From contig NZ_CP026683.1 in the NCBI RefSeq assembly GCF_002949735.1, positions 1-21,916 on the forward strand: a stretch of 21,916 nt of DNA. The letters are read 5' to 3'. This DNA comes from Nostoc sp. 'Peltigera membranacea cyanobiont' N6 (GTDB lineage: Bacteria; Cyanobacteriota; Cyanobacteriia; Cyanobacteriales; Nostocaceae). The number at the start of each line of letters is the position of its first letter. The stretch's first letter is position 1. The notes below the pieces were generated by a model. That model ran no database searches. It was given only the letters and a program-made list of their open reading frames with translations, and was not told the DNA's origin. Below are positions 20,838-21,916 of the stretch, piece by piece. The position numbers were made by a program, and so were the translations under genes.

Positions 20838-21916
20838 GCTCTAGAATGCCCTACAAAGCCTCTTAATCCCTTAAATGCCCTATCCAGCGTTTAAGGGATT
20901 TTTAACGCTCTAGAGCCTTTGTAGTGGCTACACAGCATCAACACAGTGTCAAAGCATTGTCAACACAGTGTCAAAGCATTGTCTAGGTTATGTCTAGGTT
21001 GTCTAGGTTATGTAGCGTGTCGTAGTATTTGTAATATGTTTCCGATCCGGTACGCTGCGATCGCTCTGAAAAACCAGACAAGTAGATTGTCAACGCTTGA
21101 AAAGTCTAAGTACTTTTAAACTATTTTTAAGTATTTTTAAACACGTAAAAAACTAAAAACCTGTGTACGTACAAGGGGGTTTTAAACCTCTGAAAAAATC
21201 GGTTTTTAGCGCTTGAAAGCATTACCAGTTAAGGATTTTTTGTGGCAGCAGGGCTAGTGGCTCCCTTATAAGATATTGGTTAAACCATAGATATAAAATT
21301 ATACATACATACGGCGACTCTGAAACGGGTCTAGACAGCGTGAAACCTGCTGAAATGTTTAGGGGGGCGAAAAGTAATATGTATGACGTTTAAACCCGAC
21401 TGTAGGCTACGGAAATACTACAGAAAGTTTCAAAATATTTCAGGGCACTGTAAAATACTGTAAAAATGAAACTCTGGAAGTAACTCTTTAAGCCACGCCA
21501 CAGCTACCAAAGCTACCAGGGAACACAACAAGCCACGCGATAGAATCTATGTCACCAATGCCCAATGCCCAATGCCCAATGCCCAATGCCCAATGCCCAA
21601 TAACCGAGCTATCGATTATGGAGCGATCGCGGTCATAGAAGTTATGCCAGAAGCAAATAAAACAGCATAACTATGGGAACCTTGGGAAAGTCTGAGAACG
21701 CTTTGACGGCGATCGCCTTAAAAGATGACGACGATTTTATGAAAGGTTGGGAACCTGGGAAAATTTGAGAATGCTTTGACGGCAAACTGTTAGATGACGA
21801 CAATAACCAGTTAATGCAGGGATAACTTGTTAACGCAGAGATACTAACCAGTTAACGCAGACATAACCAGATGCTTAACAGGTTAACGCAAATATAACAG
21901 GTGTGTCCGTTAATTT
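20838..21916. repeat. Right terminal inverted repeat (telomere arm)
   Basis: This arm is the reverse complement of 1-1057, with one additional 22-bp unit: CAACACAGTGTCAAAGCATT plus GT occurs twice (20939-20960 and 20961-20982) where the left arm has it once (935-956). The length difference (1079 against 1057) is exactly accounted for. The heptamer array (21560-21601, six copies) and the four tip dyads are mirrored. Near identity over a kilobase suggests ongoing conversion or recent turnover between the ends. The arm contains no gene. Confidence 0.93.
21804..21916. promoter_or_regulatory. Right telomere tip with four TAACNNGTTA dyads
   Basis: This is the mirror image of the left tip, with dyads inside the inverted words at 21804-21818, 21823-21837, 21845-21859 and 21876-21890. 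The last bases (CCGTTAATTT) form the palindromic junction when joined to the complementary copy of the end, as expected for a replicated hairpin telomere. Confidence 0.75.

Noticed and set aside
1..21916. Interpretation as an ordinary DNA transposon with terminal repeats
   Set aside because: No transposase is present, the arms are very long, no target duplication can be seen, and a Rep protein and telomere resolvase favour a replicon. Flanking sequence would be needed to exclude it fully.
1..21916. tRNA, rRNA or phage structural genes
   Set aside because: I found none on either strand; no terminase, portal or capsid motif is seen, so a telomere-phage prophage is unlikely.

Overview
The window looks like one complete linear replicon of about 21.9 kb from a cyanobacterium, most likely a filamentous Nostocales species. 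The first ~1.06 kb and the last ~1.08 kb are reverse complements of each other, right to the outermost base, and the only difference I can find is one extra 22-bp tandem unit on the right arm. Four features point to a cyanobacterial host: HIP1 octamers (GCGATCGC) at several places, a tandem heptamer of the short-repeat type common in heterocystous cyanobacteria, a CRISPR repeat ending in GATTGAAAC, and a CyRepA1-like replication protein. A telomere-resolvase-like gene inside the element implies covalently closed hairpin ends, as on N15-type plasmid prophages and Borrelia or Agrobacterium linear replicons. As I recall, small linear 'incision elements' are known from Anabaena/Trichormus; this may be a relative.

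Layout, left to right: left terminal inverted repeat (TIR, 1-1057); an AT-rich ImmA/IrrE metallopeptidase plus PIN-like nuclease pair (1306-3003); a decayed fragment of an integrase 5' end running into a bidirectional terminator (3122-3207); a minus-strand block with two hypothetical proteins, a ribbon-helix-helix (RHH) protein and a coiled-coil protein (3247-4941); the minus-strand replication operon with a 148-aa protein and a 1223-aa Toprim/helicase Rep (5051-9168); a minus-strand RHH plus 260-aa protein pair (9455-10451). A divergent control region with GCTAGC repeats (10452-10701) opens a long plus-strand block (10702-15848). This block encodes a helix-turn-helix (HTH) protein, several small proteins, a membrane-anchored coiled-coil P-loop ATPase with a zinc ribbon, and a membrane-anchored GIY-YIG-like protein. 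Next come the telomere resolvase (15974-17839), a DUF3862/BamE-like membrane protein, a three-spacer orphan CRISPR array fused to the 3' end of a tyrosine integrase gene, two AT-rich hypothetical genes, and the right TIR (20838-21916).

Proposed working of the element: CyRepA1 starts replication internally, replication through hairpin ends gives head-to-head telomere junctions, and the resolvase cuts and reseals them. The strongest regulatory signal is the dyad TAACNNGTTA. It occurs four times at each telomere tip and three times in the resolvase promoter, once between a near-consensus -35 and -10. Resolvase expression therefore appears tied to telomere binding. I see no ParA, relaxase, capsid or cas gene, so the element looks like a plasmid whose segregation machinery is either new or supplied by the host. 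Functions given for the small plus-strand proteins are mostly unknown.
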